This document shows, piece by piece, positions 1-9,446 of a stretch of DNA of 64,000 nt (position 1 is its first letter; the number at the start of each line of letters is the position of its first letter). A program made the position numbers and the translations under genes. The notes beneath the pieces were generated by a model. It was given only the letters and a program-made list of their open reading frames with translations. It was not told the origin of the DNA and searched no databases. The DNA comes from an uncultured Subdoligranulum sp. Lineage in GTDB: Bacteria; Bacillota; Clostridia; Oscillospirales; Ruminococcaceae. Where the stretch lies: contig CALZZE010000001.1 of NCBI GenBank assembly GCA_945830575.1, positions 124,001 to 188,000 on the forward strand. Reading direction: 5' to 3'.

Positions 1-210
1 GGGGCAAAAGTAGCGAATTGTGTATGCCTGTTTGGCCTGCATGATGTTGACGCTGTGCCCATTGACGTATGGATGGCGCGGATCATCGAGCGGGCCATGG
101 GCGGGGTATTTCCCAGCGCCACGCCGGGGGCCGGGATTTTGCAACAGTATCTTTTCTGGGCGGTGAAGAACTGCCCGGAAATCAAAGAAAAATATTTGGG
201 GAGCGATTAA
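1..210 (+). CDS. C-terminal fragment of a HhH-GPD (OGG1-like) DNA glycosylase; 5' end outside window
   Basis: Frame 1 is open from base 1 to TAA at 208-210: GAKVANCVCLFGLHDVDAVPIDVWMARIIERAMGG...; KVA(D/N)C..LF......A.P(I/V)DVW is typical of OGG-type glycosylase C-termini. Not in the ORF track. Confidence 0.5.
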   Translation, partial: GAKVANCVCLFGLHDVDAVPIDVWMARIIERAMGGVFPSATPGAGILQQYLFWAVKNCPEIKEKYLGSD

Positions 211-212
211 GC

Positions 213-836
213 ATGAACAGAAAAGACCGCAGAAAGCAGAAACAAAAGAACGTTGGCGAGTTGCCCAGCGGAACACAGGAAGAAGCCTACATCACCGAAA
301 ACCGGGCGCAAGCCGGGCAAATTATCACGCTGTGCGCCATGATTGCGGCGTATGACCTGTTTGATACCCCGGCAGATGCGTGGGAACAGATGGGCGATGC
401 CCTGCAAAAAGTTGGTGCAGAATACAAAGCGGTTGCATTGAGGCACGGCATCCGCGCCGCCGATCAATGGCTTGCACAGCAGACAGCCGACAGCATGGGA
501 AAATACATCCGGGATCAATGGCCTATCCCACGCGCCGCCAAAAATGACCGGGAACGCCTTGCATTTGACGCCCAGCGTGACGGAATCAATTATTCCCTGC
601 GCCTGTTTGTGCTGTGCGCAAGACAGTTTTTTGATTGGGCACGGGATACCGGCAAGATGCAGCAGCTTTTGGAAGAAACCCGCGGGAACTATCAACAGTT
701 TTTGGACGAGGCGGCATTGGGTGACTCATACGGGCACGCGCTGCTGGATCGAAAAGTGCGCGAAATGACTGGCGGCGAGGAACACATTGGAACTGACTAC
801 AACAAACAACCGATTTTTGGCAAAACGCTGTACTAA
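213..836 (+). CDS. Phage hypothetical protein
   Basis: Start taken at ATG 213 (MNRKDRRKQKQ...), 2 nt after the preceding stop. Confidence 0.6.
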   Translation: MNRKDRRKQKQKNVGELPSGTQEEAYITENRAQAGQIITLCAMIAAYDLFDTPADAWEQMGDALQKVGAEYKAVALRHGIRAADQWLAQQTADSMGKYIRDQWPIPRAAKNDRERLAFDAQRDGINYSLRLFVLCARQFFDWARDTGKMQQLLEETRGNYQQFLDEAALGDSYGHALLDRKVREMTGGEEHIGTDYNKQPIFGKTLY

Positions 837-850
837 CGGGAGGGAAAACC

Positions 851-1333
851 ATGGAACGCGGCCAGACCATTGAAGTGCTGAACTATTATGCAGATATTCC
901 ACGCCACATCAAAGCGCTGCGGGCGGAAAGCGCGGTGCTGGAGCAGGAATACGATACATACACCGGCAGCGCATTGAATGGGATGCCGCACAGCGGGCAG
1001 GTCACAAGCCCGGTGGAAAATGCCGTGGAACGTCTGGAGGACAAAGAAATAAAAGCCAAGCTGGACGAAATAGCGGTGCGCATCACAGTTTTGCAGGCAG
1101 ACCGGCAAAACATTGCCGGGCAGATCAACCGGCTGTACAGCGTATACAAAGCGCTGATTTTAGAGCGCTTTTTGTACGGCCACACATGGGAGGCCACCGC
1201 TGCAAAGCTGTCATACAGCCGGAGGCAGGCAATGCGGGTGCAGGAAAAGGCGCTGGAACGGTTGGGCCAGCTGCTGGATGATATGCCGATGGCCGGAGAA
1301 ATCCTCACGCGGGCGCGTGACGCACGCATTTAA
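851..1333 (+). CDS. Phage late transcription regulator (ArpU / sigma-70-like HTH)
   Basis: C-terminal INRLYSVYKALILERFLYGHTWEATAAKLSYSRRQAMRVQEKALERL resembles sigma region 4/ArpU HTH; sits just before terminase. Confidence 0.6.
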   Translation: MERGQTIEVLNYYADIPRHIKALRAESAVLEQEYDTYTGSALNGMPHSGQVTSPVENAVERLEDKEIKAKLDEIAVRITVLQADRQNIAGQINRLYSVYKALILERFLYGHTWEATAAKLSYSRRQAMRVQEKALERLGQLLDDMPMAGEILTRARDARI

Positions 1334-1540
1334 TAAAACATGGCACTCCATGGCACGCTTTTTGTGGTAAAATGGTTACAATGGAAAAATAAGACAAAGG
1401 CGCCCGCCAAGGTGAAACCACACCCCGGCGGGCGTTTGGATTTAGGGAAAAATCCACAGCCGAAATTGCAGAGGTGCGCGGGGTTTCCGAACCCCGGAAA
1501 GGCGGCGCGGCAAAACAAACTTGCAAACAGGAGGGGCCAA

Positions 1541-2305
1541 ATGGCAGCGCGGAATCCGAAACGGGATGAAGTAAAAGCCACATACATCGAGAGAAAAGCC
1601 AAAGGCAAAACCATAGTTTTGAAAGACCTTGCGGCAGAGTTTGGGGTGGCCTACGATCTGTTGCGGCGCTGGAAACAAAAAGACGAATGGGAAAAATCAA
1701 TCCCCAGAAAACGCGGTGCCCAACCCGGAAACACCAACAGCAAAGGGCATAAAAATGCTAAAGGCAACAAGGGCGGCGGCGCCCCCAAGAGGAACAGCAA
1801 CGCCGTCACCCATGGCGGATATAGTACGCTGTTTTTTGATAACCTGACGGACAGGCAGAAACAGCTGATTGACAGCACACCCACCGAGGCGGTGCCTGCC
1901 CTGCGCCACGAATTGCAGGTGCTAAAGCTACGGGAGGACAGACTGCTGCACATGATTGCAGAGGCCGAGAACGCGCCACAGGATAGCTTGCAGACGGCGC
2001 ACATCATGGACATGCGCGTGCCGGGAAAAGGCGGCAAGGGTGAGCGCAGCACAATGCGCATGGTAAGCCAAGACACCCCGTTTGCGCGGGCCATGAAGCT
2101 GCAAGAGGCGTTGACGCGCTTGCAAGGCCGCATTGCTGCCGTTGCAACACAGCTGCGGGCCGCCGAAGAAAACGAGGCCCGCATGGAAATGGAGCGGCAG
2201 AAGCTGGAAATCATGCGGGCACGCTTGACCGGTGCGGTGGAAATTCCCGACCCAGAGGACGAGGACACGCCCCCGGCCAAAGGTACTGTGACGGAATTTC
2301 CGTAA
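1541..2305 (+). CDS. PBSX XtmA/YqaS-like terminase small subunit
   Basis: MAARNPKRDEVKATYIERKAKGKTIVLKDLAAEFGVAYDLLRRWKQKDEWEK HTH plus RGAQPGNTNSKGHKNAKGNKGGGAPKRNSNAVTHGGYS; GAGGGG RBS before ATG 1541. Confidence 0.6.
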   Translation: MAARNPKRDEVKATYIERKAKGKTIVLKDLAAEFGVAYDLLRRWKQKDEWEKSIPRKRGAQPGNTNSKGHKNAKGNKGGGAPKRNSNAVTHGGYSTLFFDNLTDRQKQLIDSTPTEAVPALRHELQVLKLREDRLLHMIAEAENAPQDSLQTAHIMDMRVPGKGGKGERSTMRMVSQDTPFARAMKLQEALTRLQGRIAAVATQLRAAEENEARMEMERQKLEIMRARLTGAVEIPDPEDEDTPPAKGTVTEFP

Positions 2306-2329
2306 CCTTGCGGGTCCGATAGCGCAAGG
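2306..2329 (+). other. Short hairpin after the first small-terminase-like gene
   Basis: CCTTGCG - 10 nt - CGCAAGG directly after stop codon TAA 2303-2305. Confidence 0.4.
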
Positions 2330-2411
2330 GTTGGTTAGGTTTGAGGGGGATTTTTCGGTTTCCGCCCGGCGGGCGCCGAAGAAATAAGGGCACCCCAAAA
2401 AATGGCCGAAA

Positions 2412-2470
2412 AATCACAAAAACAGCCGGGCCAATCACAAAAACAGCCGGAGCAATCACAAGAAACAGCA
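2412..2470 (+). repeat. Three tandem ~21-bp repeats (AATCACAAAAACAGCCGG-type) just upstream of the Nu1-like gene
   Basis: Copies begin at 2412, 2433 and 2454; first two identical over 18 bp, third diverged (AATCACAAGAAACAGCA). Confidence 0.75.
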
Positions 2471-2631
2471 TGGAAAGGGTGCGGTTTATGGGCCAGAAAC
2501 GGAAAAAACAGGTGCAGAACAAACGCCGGGGGCGCTGCGAGGTGCAGCCGGTGCGGCCCATGTGGGCGAGAATTATGGCGACGGCGCTTGCGGCGGCGCT
2601 TTTTTTTGCGCCTGTTCGCCTGTGAACCGCC

Positions 2632-3168
2632 ATGCGGCTGTATACCAGCGCGGCGGTGGCGGAATATCTGGGGCTGACGGAGCGCAGAGTGCGCCAGCTG
2701 CGGGACCAAAACGTGCTGCCGGAGGCAAGGCCGGGGCTGTGGGAACTGAAACCAACCATACGCCGGTATATTGAATACCTGCGAGGCAGCGGCGACGGCG
2801 CCGCCCAACTGAATGCGGAACGGGCCGGGCTGACCAAAGCAAAACGGGAGGCCGCGGAACTGGAATTGCAGCGGACCAGAAAAGAACTGCACCGAACCGA
2901 TGAAATCAAGCTGGCATTGATGACGGAGCACGTCAATTTCCGCAACAGAATGCGCCTGATCCCGCAAAAGCGGGCCGCTACGCTGGCGGACATGACGGAC
3001 CGGGGCCAGATACTTGCCATGCTGCAAGCCGACATTGACGAGGCGCTGGAAGAAATGAGCGACTTTGACAAGGCTTTTGCGGCTTTGGAGGACAGCGACG
3101 AAAGGCAGACGGAAACAGAAAACCAAGGGGCCGCCCTGCAAGGGGTGCCCGTGGGGGACGCGGATTGA
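2632..3168 (+). CDS. Nu1-like terminase small subunit
   Basis: MRLYTSAAVAEYLGLTERRVRQLRDQNVLPEARPGLWELKPTIRRYIEYLRG winged-HTH, directly before GpA-type TerL. Confidence 0.75.
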   Translation: MRLYTSAAVAEYLGLTERRVRQLRDQNVLPEARPGLWELKPTIRRYIEYLRGSGDGAAQLNAERAGLTKAKREAAELELQRTRKELHRTDEIKLALMTEHVNFRNRMRLIPQKRAATLADMTDRGQILAMLQADIDEALEEMSDFDKAFAALEDSDERQTETENQGAALQGVPVGDAD

Positions 3169-3221
3169 CCGGGGCCGCGTGCTGTGCCTGTTCCCGGCCT
3201 GCGTAAAGGGGGCAAAACGCG

Positions 3222-5054
3222 ATGGCGGCAATCAGGATTGCGCCAAACACGGCGGAACTGCTGAAAGAGGTGCTGCAATGCGTAAAACCGCCGCCCAGAA
3301 TGACGGTGAGCCAATGGGCCGACGCTGAACGGCGATTGCCCGGAGAATCCTCCGAGGCGGGGCGCTGGAAAACCGACAAAGCACCCTACCAACGCGCAAT
3401 CATGGACGCGGTGACAGACCCACACTATAAAAAATTTGTGATTATGAGTGCCGCCCAGATCGGGAAAAGTGAAATCATCCTGAATATTGCGGGGTATTTC
3501 ATGCAGTACGCCCCGGCGGCGATCATGATTATACAGCCCACAAAGGAAATGGCGGAGGATTTCAGCAAAAAGCGGCTGGCCGCCATGATCCGGGATACCC
3601 CGTCGCTGGCGGGCATGATTGACGAAAAAAGCCGCAGCAGCGGAAACACCATTTTACAGAAAATTTTCCCCGGCGGGTCCGTCACGCTGATTGGGGCTAA
3701 CAGCCCAAACAGCCTGCGCAGCCGCCCGGTAAAAATCCTGCTGGCGGATGAGGTAGACAGCTACCCTGAAAGCGCGGGCAAGGAGGGCGATCCGCTGATG
3801 CTGGCCCAAAAGCGCCAAACCACCTTTTGGGACGCAAAAACGGTGGAAATTTCCACCCCGACCATCAAGGGGGTATCCCGCATTGAGGAAGAATACCTCA
3901 AAAGCACCATGGAAGAATGGCAAATACCATGCCCCAACTGTGGGAAGTATCAACCGCTTGTGTGGGCTAACGTGCGGTGGGAACAGGATCACCCGGAAAA
4001 AGTAACATACATTTGCGAATATTGCGGATGCACTGACACGGAGCACCGATGGAAAAGCGGCAGCGTCCGGGGCAGATATGTGGCAGAACACCCGGAGCGG
4101 GATGTGCGGGGATTCCATCTGAACACCCTTGCCAGTACGCTGTGTTCATGGGAAATGGTTGTACAAAATTTTCTGGACGCAAAAGCCAAGCTGGACCACG
4201 GCAGCGCCGAGGAAATGATTGTATGGACCAACACCGAATTGGGCCAGACATGGGAGGACAACGGCATTGTACTGGACGATGAGGCGCTGTACCGGCGCCG
4301 GGAGCTGTACGATGCGGAGGTGCCGGACGGCGTTGCCGTGCTGACGTGCGGCGTTGACGTGCAGGAAGATCGCCTTGAGGTGGAGGTTGTTGGCTGGGGC
4401 TACGGGCGCGAAAGCTGGGGCATACAGTACAAAAAGATTTTTGGCGATCCCATGCAGGAACCTGTATGGGAAGAACTTGACCGCTTTTTGCTGGGGCATT
4501 ACAGCAAGAAAAACGGCGCCATGCTGCCGATTCTGGCGACCTGTATTGACAGCGGATACAAAACCGATGAGGTGTACAAATTCTGCGCGGACAAGTTTGA
4601 CCGCCGCGTTTTTGCCATCAAGGGCCGCAGCGCCGTGGGCCTGCCGTTTATCAACAATCCGAGCCGAAACAACCGGGAAAAAGTAAACCTGTTTGTGATT
4701 GGCGTTGATAAAGGCAAAGAAACCGTTTATGAGCGATTGAAAACAGAACAGCCGGGGCCGGGGTACAGCCATTTTCCCGCGAACGATTGGGCCGGATACG
4801 ACAGAACGTATTTTAAGGGCCTGACGGCGGAAAAGCGGGTGACGCGGTACAGAAAGGGCCGCCCGGTCTTTGTGTGGGAACTGAAAGACCGAAACCAGAA
4901 ACGAAACGAACCGCTTGACCTACGCGATTACGCCACGGCGGCGGTGGAAATTGCACAGCCGGAAATCCGCGAGGGCGGCGTGCTGGCAATGGATGCGCCC
5001 GCGCCGGTACAGACTACCGGGCGCAGGGTGCGCGGAGGGATTAAACAATGGTGA
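3222..5054 (+). CDS. Terminase large subunit, GpA family
   Basis: Walker-type VIMSAAQIGKSEIILN, LLADEVDSYP, C-terminal CGVDVQEDRLEVEVVGWG nuclease domain. Confidence 0.95.
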   Translation: MAAIRIAPNTAELLKEVLQCVKPPPRMTVSQWADAERRLPGESSEAGRWKTDKAPYQRAIMDAVTDPHYKKFVIMSAAQIGKSEIILNIAGYFMQYAPAAIMIIQPTKEMAEDFSKKRLAAMIRDTPSLAGMIDEKSRSSGNTILQKIFPGGSVTLIGANSPNSLRSRPVKILLADEVDSYPESAGKEGDPLMLAQKRQTTFWDAKTVEISTPTIKGVSRIEEEYLKSTMEEWQIPCPNCGKYQPLVWANVRWEQDHPEKVTYICEYCGCTDTEHRWKSGSVRGRYVAEHPERDVRGFHLNTLASTLCSWEMVVQNFLDAKAKLDHGSAEEMIVWTNTELGQTWEDNGIVLDDEALYRRRELYDAEVPDGVAVLTCGVDVQEDRLEVEVVGWGYGRESWGIQYKKIFGDPMQEPVWEELDRFLLGHYSKKNGAMLPILATCIDSGYKTDEVYKFCADKFDRRVFAIKGRSAVGLPFINNPSRNNREKVNLFVIGVDKGKETVYERLKTEQPGPGYSHFPANDWAGYDRTYFKGLTAEKRVTRYRKGRPVFVWELKDRNQKRNEPLDLRDYATAAVEIAQPEIREGGVLAMDAPAPVQTTGRRVRGGIKQW

Positions 5055-5284
5055 TAAGCAAGGAAGAGGCCCGGCGCCACCTTGACCTATGGTTGGAGGC
5101 CGACAGCGCCATATCAACCGGGCAAAGTTATACAATGGGCACCCTGACGCTGAAACGGGCGGATTTGGACGCGGTACGCAAGCAGATTGAATACTGGCGG
5201 GCCAGACTGACCGAAGCGGAAAACGCAGAGCGCAGCGCAGGCGCCCGGAGCCGGGGGTATTATGTGATCCCCCGCGACCTGTGA
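5048..5284 (+). CDS. Small head-joining protein (gpW/DUF6148-like)
   Basis: 78 aa between TerL and portal, overlaps TerL end. Confidence 0.6.
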   Translation: MVISKEEARRHLDLWLEADSAISTGQSYTMGTLTLKRADLDAVRKQIEYWRARLTEAENAERSAGARSRGYYVIPRDL

Positions 5285-5292
5285 GGTGAACC

Positions 5293-6870
5293 ATGGGAGT
5301 TGTGCAGAATGCCATTGACGGGCTGGTGGAAACCTTTGCCCCGGAACGGGGCGCCCGCAGAGCGATGGCCCGCCAGCAGATGGCAGTGATCCGGCAGACC
5401 GGGTACAGCAATTACGGCGCAAGCACCACAAAAAACAGCCTGCGCGGCTGGTTGTACAGCGGCGGCGACGCCAAAGCAGACATTGAGGACAATCTGGACA
5501 TATTGAGGCAGCGCAGCCGGGACGCCTACATGGGAGTGCCGCTGGCCGCCAGTGCAATCAAGACGATGCGCACCCATGTGGTGGGCAGCGGGCTGGTGCC
5601 GAAACCCCAGATTGACAGCACGCTGCTGAATATCACGCCACAGGCGGCGGAACAACTGCAAGAACAGATCACGCGGGAGTTTGGAATCTGGGCAAATTCC
5701 GCCAACTGCGACGCGGCAAGAATTGACAATTTCTACCAACTGCAACAGCTGGCATTTTTAAGCTACGCCATGAACGGCGATGTGCTGGCGCTGCTGCCCA
5801 TGAAACAGCGGCCCGGATGGCCGTACAGCCTGACGGTGCAGCTGATAGAGGCTGACCGGCTGTGCAACCCGCATTTTGCGGAAAGCACGCAACCGCGCAT
5901 TGTGCAGGGCGTGGAACTGGACGGCAGCGGAGAGGCGGTGGCATACCACATTTGCAACATCCATCCGCTGGCGACAAGCAAGAACGCCCCGGACGGAACC
6001 CCCGTGACGTGGCAGAGGATCCCCGCCTATGGCAAGGCCAGCGGGCGGCGCAATGTGCTGCACGTCATGACCAGAGAACGGGTTGGGCAGGTGCGCGGCG
6101 TGCCGATGCTGGCCCCCGTGCTGGACGCCATCAAGAGCATGGGGCGCTATCTGGACGCGGAACAGCAGGCCGCTTTGGTCAACGCGCTGTGGGTAGTCTA
6201 CATCACAAAAGACGCCCCGGCAGACAACGTAAAACCGGGGCAGTTTGTGGCACCGCAACAACAGATTGCGCCGGACGATGAAAAAGCGCTGGAATTGGGC
6301 AGCGGCACCGTCTGGGACCTGAACCCCGGCGAAAAGCCGGAGGCCATTGATCCCAAGCACCCAACGGGGAACTTTGGCAATTTCATGGACAGCCTGACAA
6401 AGCAGATCGGCGCCGCGCTGGAAACCCCGGCGGAAGTATTGGAGAAATCGTTCAACAGCAATTACAGCGCGGCACGCGGTGCCTTTAACGAATTTTGGCA
6501 GACCGTGGAAATGCAGCGGGATTGGCTGGTGGACGATTTTTGCCAACCGATTTACGAGGAATGGCTGGCCGAGGCCGTTGCGCTGGGCAGGATCAGTGCG
6601 CCGGGATTTTTCGATGATCCCGCCGTGAGGGCGGCATACTGCCGGTGCGAATGGAGCGGCCCGGCACAAATCCAGATCGACCCGGTAAAGGAAGTAACCG
6701 CCGCAAAAATGCGGGTGGAAAACTGTTTCAGCACGGCGGAGAAAGAAACCGCTGCGCTGTGCGGCGGCAGCTATGCCGCCAATATCCGGCAGCGCAAGAT
6801 TGAAGAAATGCAGAAAAAGGAGGTCTACGGGAATGGCGAACAAAACCAGAACCCCGGAGGGGCACAATAG
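5293..6870 (+). CDS. Lambda-family phage portal protein
   Basis: 525 aa; RGWLYSGGDAKADIEDNLDILRQRSRDAYMGVPLAASAIKTMRTHVVGSGL... typical lambda-type portal. Confidence 0.92.
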   Translation: MGVVQNAIDGLVETFAPERGARRAMARQQMAVIRQTGYSNYGASTTKNSLRGWLYSGGDAKADIEDNLDILRQRSRDAYMGVPLAASAIKTMRTHVVGSGLVPKPQIDSTLLNITPQAAEQLQEQITREFGIWANSANCDAARIDNFYQLQQLAFLSYAMNGDVLALLPMKQRPGWPYSLTVQLIEADRLCNPHFAESTQPRIVQGVELDGSGEAVAYHICNIHPLATSKNAPDGTPVTWQRIPAYGKASGRRNVLHVMTRERVGQVRGVPMLAPVLDAIKSMGRYLDAEQQAALVNALWVVYITKDAPADNVKPGQFVAPQQQIAPDDEKALELGSGTVWDLNPGEKPEAIDPKHPTGNFGNFMDSLTKQIGAALETPAEVLEKSFNSNYSAARGAFNEFWQTVEMQRDWLVDDFCQPIYEEWLAEAVALGRISAPGFFDDPAVRAAYCRCEWSGPAQIQIDPVKEVTAAKMRVENCFSTAEKETAALCGGSYAANIRQRKIEEMQKKEVYGNGEQNQNPGGAQ

Positions 6871-7975
6871 CGCACCATTCTGGCAGTTTTGCCAGCAGGC
6901 GGAAACGCCGGGCGAGGCAGATTTGTACCTGATCGGTGAAATATCTGCCCGGACGTGGTACGGCGATGAGGTGACGCCCCGGCAATTCCGCGAGGAATTG
7001 AAAGCGCTGGGGAATGTGAACCGCATCACGGTGCATCTGTACAGCGGAGGCGGTGACGTGTTTGCTGCGCAGGCCATTGGCGACGCGCTGGCCGCGCACC
7101 CCGCCGAGGTGGTATGCGAAATCAGCGGCATTTGTGCCAGTGCGGCCACGCTGATTGCCTGCAAGTGCAATCGGGTGAAAGCCGCGTCTGACAGCGAATA
7201 CATGATCCATCTGGCATCTGTATCCCTGTATGGCAGCTACAACGAAACCCAGCTGGCCGCCTATCAGAACGCATTGGCCGCCATCAAGAAAAACAACATT
7301 GACCTGTATTGCAAGCGCAGCGGCAAAACCGCGGAAGAAATCGAGGCGCTGTTGCAAAATACAACGTGGTGGACCGCCCGCGAGGCCATGGAAAACGGCT
7401 TTGTGGACGAAATCACCGAGAGCGCACCCCAGCCGGTGCAGAACATTGGCGGGGCGCTGTTTACCAACAGCGTGCCGCTGGGCATTACCGCGGAAAATGC
7501 CCCCAGAACATGGCAAAGCCGCCTTGCTGCCCCCGCACCCGGCGGATTGCAGAATACAAACACAGAGCACAGCAGTGCAAGGAGGGACAACCCCATGGAA
7601 AACATTACCACCATTGAACAGTTGGAGGCGGCGTACCCCGATTTGATGCGGCAGGTGCGTGAGCAGGCCGCCAACGCGGCAACCGCAGCGGAACGGCAGC
7701 GCATTGCCGACATTGAGGACATGACGCTGCCCGGCGGCGAGGCGGTGGCGCAGGAGGCCAAATTCACCAACCCCGTGAGCGCCGATGCCTACGCCCGCAA
7801 CGCCATTGCGGCGGCCAAGGCGCAGGGCGCACACTACATGGCAGGCGCCCGGCAGGACGCCCAGACCCTTGACGGAGTACCCGGAACCGAGGGCACCGCA
7901 CCCCAGACCAACCAGACCGCGGCGCAGCAGGAGTTTGAAAAGGCCCTTGACGCCGCTGCCGGTATTACCCGGTAA
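6833..7975 (+). CDS. ClpP-like head maturation protease with C-terminal scaffold-like region
   Basis: RITVHLYSGGGDVFAAQAIGDAL and CEISGICASAATLIACKCNRV match the ClpP/S14-type fold; followed by Ala/Gln/Glu-rich region. Start at ATG 6833. Confidence 0.88.
   Translation: MANKTRTPEGHNSAPFWQFCQQAETPGEADLYLIGEISARTWYGDEVTPRQFREELKALGNVNRITVHLYSGGGDVFAAQAIGDALAAHPAEVVCEISGICASAATLIACKCNRVKAASDSEYMIHLASVSLYGSYNETQLAAYQNALAAIKKNNIDLYCKRSGKTAEEIEALLQNTTWWTAREAMENGFVDEITESAPQPVQNIGGALFTNSVPLGITAENAPRTWQSRLAAPAPGGLQNTNTEHSSARRDNPMENITTIEQLEAAYPDLMRQVREQAANAATAAERQRIADIEDMTLPGGEAVAQEAKFTNPVSADAYARNAIAAAKAQGAHYMAGARQDAQTLDGVPGTEGTAPQTNQTAAQQEFEKALDAAAGITR
7595..7975 (+). CDS. Nested in-frame scaffold protein (lambda Nu3-like)
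   Basis: Internal ATG 7595 in the protease frame preceded by AAGGAGG at 7579-7585; product MENITTIEQLEAAYPDLMRQVREQAANAATAAERQRI... Confidence 0.6.
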   Translation: MENITTIEQLEAAYPDLMRQVREQAANAATAAERQRIADIEDMTLPGGEAVAQEAKFTNPVSADAYARNAIAAAKAQGAHYMAGARQDAQTLDGVPGTEGTAPQTNQTAAQQEFEKALDAAAGITR

Positions 7976-7987
7976 AGGAGGCCGAAC

Positions 7988-8329
7988 ATGGATTACAGCG
8001 TAAAAGAATTTGAGTATGTGCCCGGCCATTTCATCGCTGGCAGCACCATTGGCACCGTTGCCAAAGTGAAAACCGCCGCCGCGGACGTGAAAGCCCATGC
8101 GCCGGTGGTGATTGCTGACGGCAAGATCAAGCCGCTGGCGGCAGGCGCCGAGGGCAAGGTGGATACCGCGGGCATCTACGGTATTACCGCACAGGCGGGC
8201 ACCACCGGCACCGATGTGCCCGTGCTGCTGACCGGTGAATTATTTGCCGATGCGCTGGCACTGGAGGCAGGCGTGACCGCCGCCGACATTGAGGTAGCGC
8301 TGCGCGGCATTGGCATTTTTTTGGTGTAA
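7988..8329 (+). CDS. Head decoration protein (lambda gpD-like)
   Basis: 113 aa between protease/scaffold and coat: HAPVVIADGKIKPLAAGAEGKVDTAGIYGITAQAGTTGTDVPVLLTGELFADAL. Confidence 0.8.
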   Translation: MDYSVKEFEYVPGHFIAGSTIGTVAKVKTAAADVKAHAPVVIADGKIKPLAAGAEGKVDTAGIYGITAQAGTTGTDVPVLLTGELFADALALEAGVTAADIEVALRGIGIFLV

Positions 8330-8344
8330 AGGAGGGACAAAACC

Positions 8345-9397
8345 ATGGCAAACGAAATTGACATTTACAGCCCCCGCAGCATGATGCGCGTGGTGGAGAA
8401 CAATCCGCCCGTGCATACGTTCCTGCGGGACACCTTTTTCACGGATCGCCAGACGTTCCCCACCGTTGGGGTTGATGTGGACATTGTGCGGGGAAACCGC
8501 CACATGGCATCTTTCCTCAACCCTGACCTGCCCGCAAAGATTGTGGGCAAGCAGGGCTATAAAACGGTTTCGTTTACGCCCCCGCTGGTGAACGAGGCGG
8601 ACGTGACCACGGCGGGCCAGCTGATGGCACGCCAGCCCGGCGAGGCGCTGTATAGCAGCCGCACCCCTGCCCAGCGGGCCGCTGAGATGCTGACCCGCGA
8701 ATACCGCCGCAAGAATGAAGCCATTTCCCGCCGAGAGGAATGGATGTGCGCACAGGCGCTTTTGAATGGGTCCATCCATGTGGTGGGTGACGGCGTTGAC
8801 AGCGTGATCAATTTCGGACTTTCCGCCGAGCACAAAATCACGCTGAACGCATCCAAAAAGTGGACCGCAACCGGCACCGACCCGCTTGCCAACCTGCGCG
8901 AATGGAAACGCCTGATCCAGAAAAACGGTTTCACCTCCGGCAACTGTGTGATCATGGGCTACAAAGCCTATGAGGCGTTCACCCGCAATGAGGCTGTGCA
9001 GAAAATGTTGGACATCAAGCGCATGGATACCGGCGTGATCACTGCGCAGGAGATGACAAGCGGCGTGACCTACCACGGCAGACTGCTGGACCCCATGATG
9101 GACGTTTACGAATATGACGAAATGTACCTTGATGAGACCGGCGAAACGCCCGTGACCAAGCCCATGATCCCCGATGAGGCGGTCATTGTGCTGGGCACCG
9201 GCGCCAACTACGCCATGCTGTACGGCGCCCACACCTACATCGAGGACCGCGCCCAGAGCTGGGTCACGGTGGAAAGCGACCGCGTGCTGCACAGCTACAT
9301 CATGCACCACCCGGACCGCCGGATGCTGGAGGCCGCCGCCCACCCGCTGCCCGTGCCGAATAAGGTTGACAGCTGGGTGGTTGCCACCGTTGTTTGA
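8345..9397 (+). CDS. Major capsid protein E family
   Basis: 350 aa; MANEIDIYSPRSMMRVVENNPPVHTFLRDTFF... typical of lambda gpE-type coat. Confidence 0.9.
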   Translation: MANEIDIYSPRSMMRVVENNPPVHTFLRDTFFTDRQTFPTVGVDVDIVRGNRHMASFLNPDLPAKIVGKQGYKTVSFTPPLVNEADVTTAGQLMARQPGEALYSSRTPAQRAAEMLTREYRRKNEAISRREEWMCAQALLNGSIHVVGDGVDSVINFGLSAEHKITLNASKKWTATGTDPLANLREWKRLIQKNGFTSGNCVIMGYKAYEAFTRNEAVQKMLDIKRMDTGVITAQEMTSGVTYHGRLLDPMMDVYEYDEMYLDETGETPVTKPMIPDEAVIVLGTGANYAMLYGAHTYIEDRAQSWVTVESDRVLHSYIMHHPDRRMLEAAAHPLPVPNKVDSWVVATVV

Positions 9398-9408
9398 GCG
9401 ATGATCCC

Positions 9409-9429
9409 GCCCCGCCAGCCCGGCGGGGC
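9409..9429 (+). terminator. Hairpin after the coat gene
   Basis: GCCCCGCC-AGCCC-GGCGGGGC followed by ACTTTTG. Confidence 0.6.
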
Positions 9430-9446
9430 ACTTTTGAGGTGACGCC

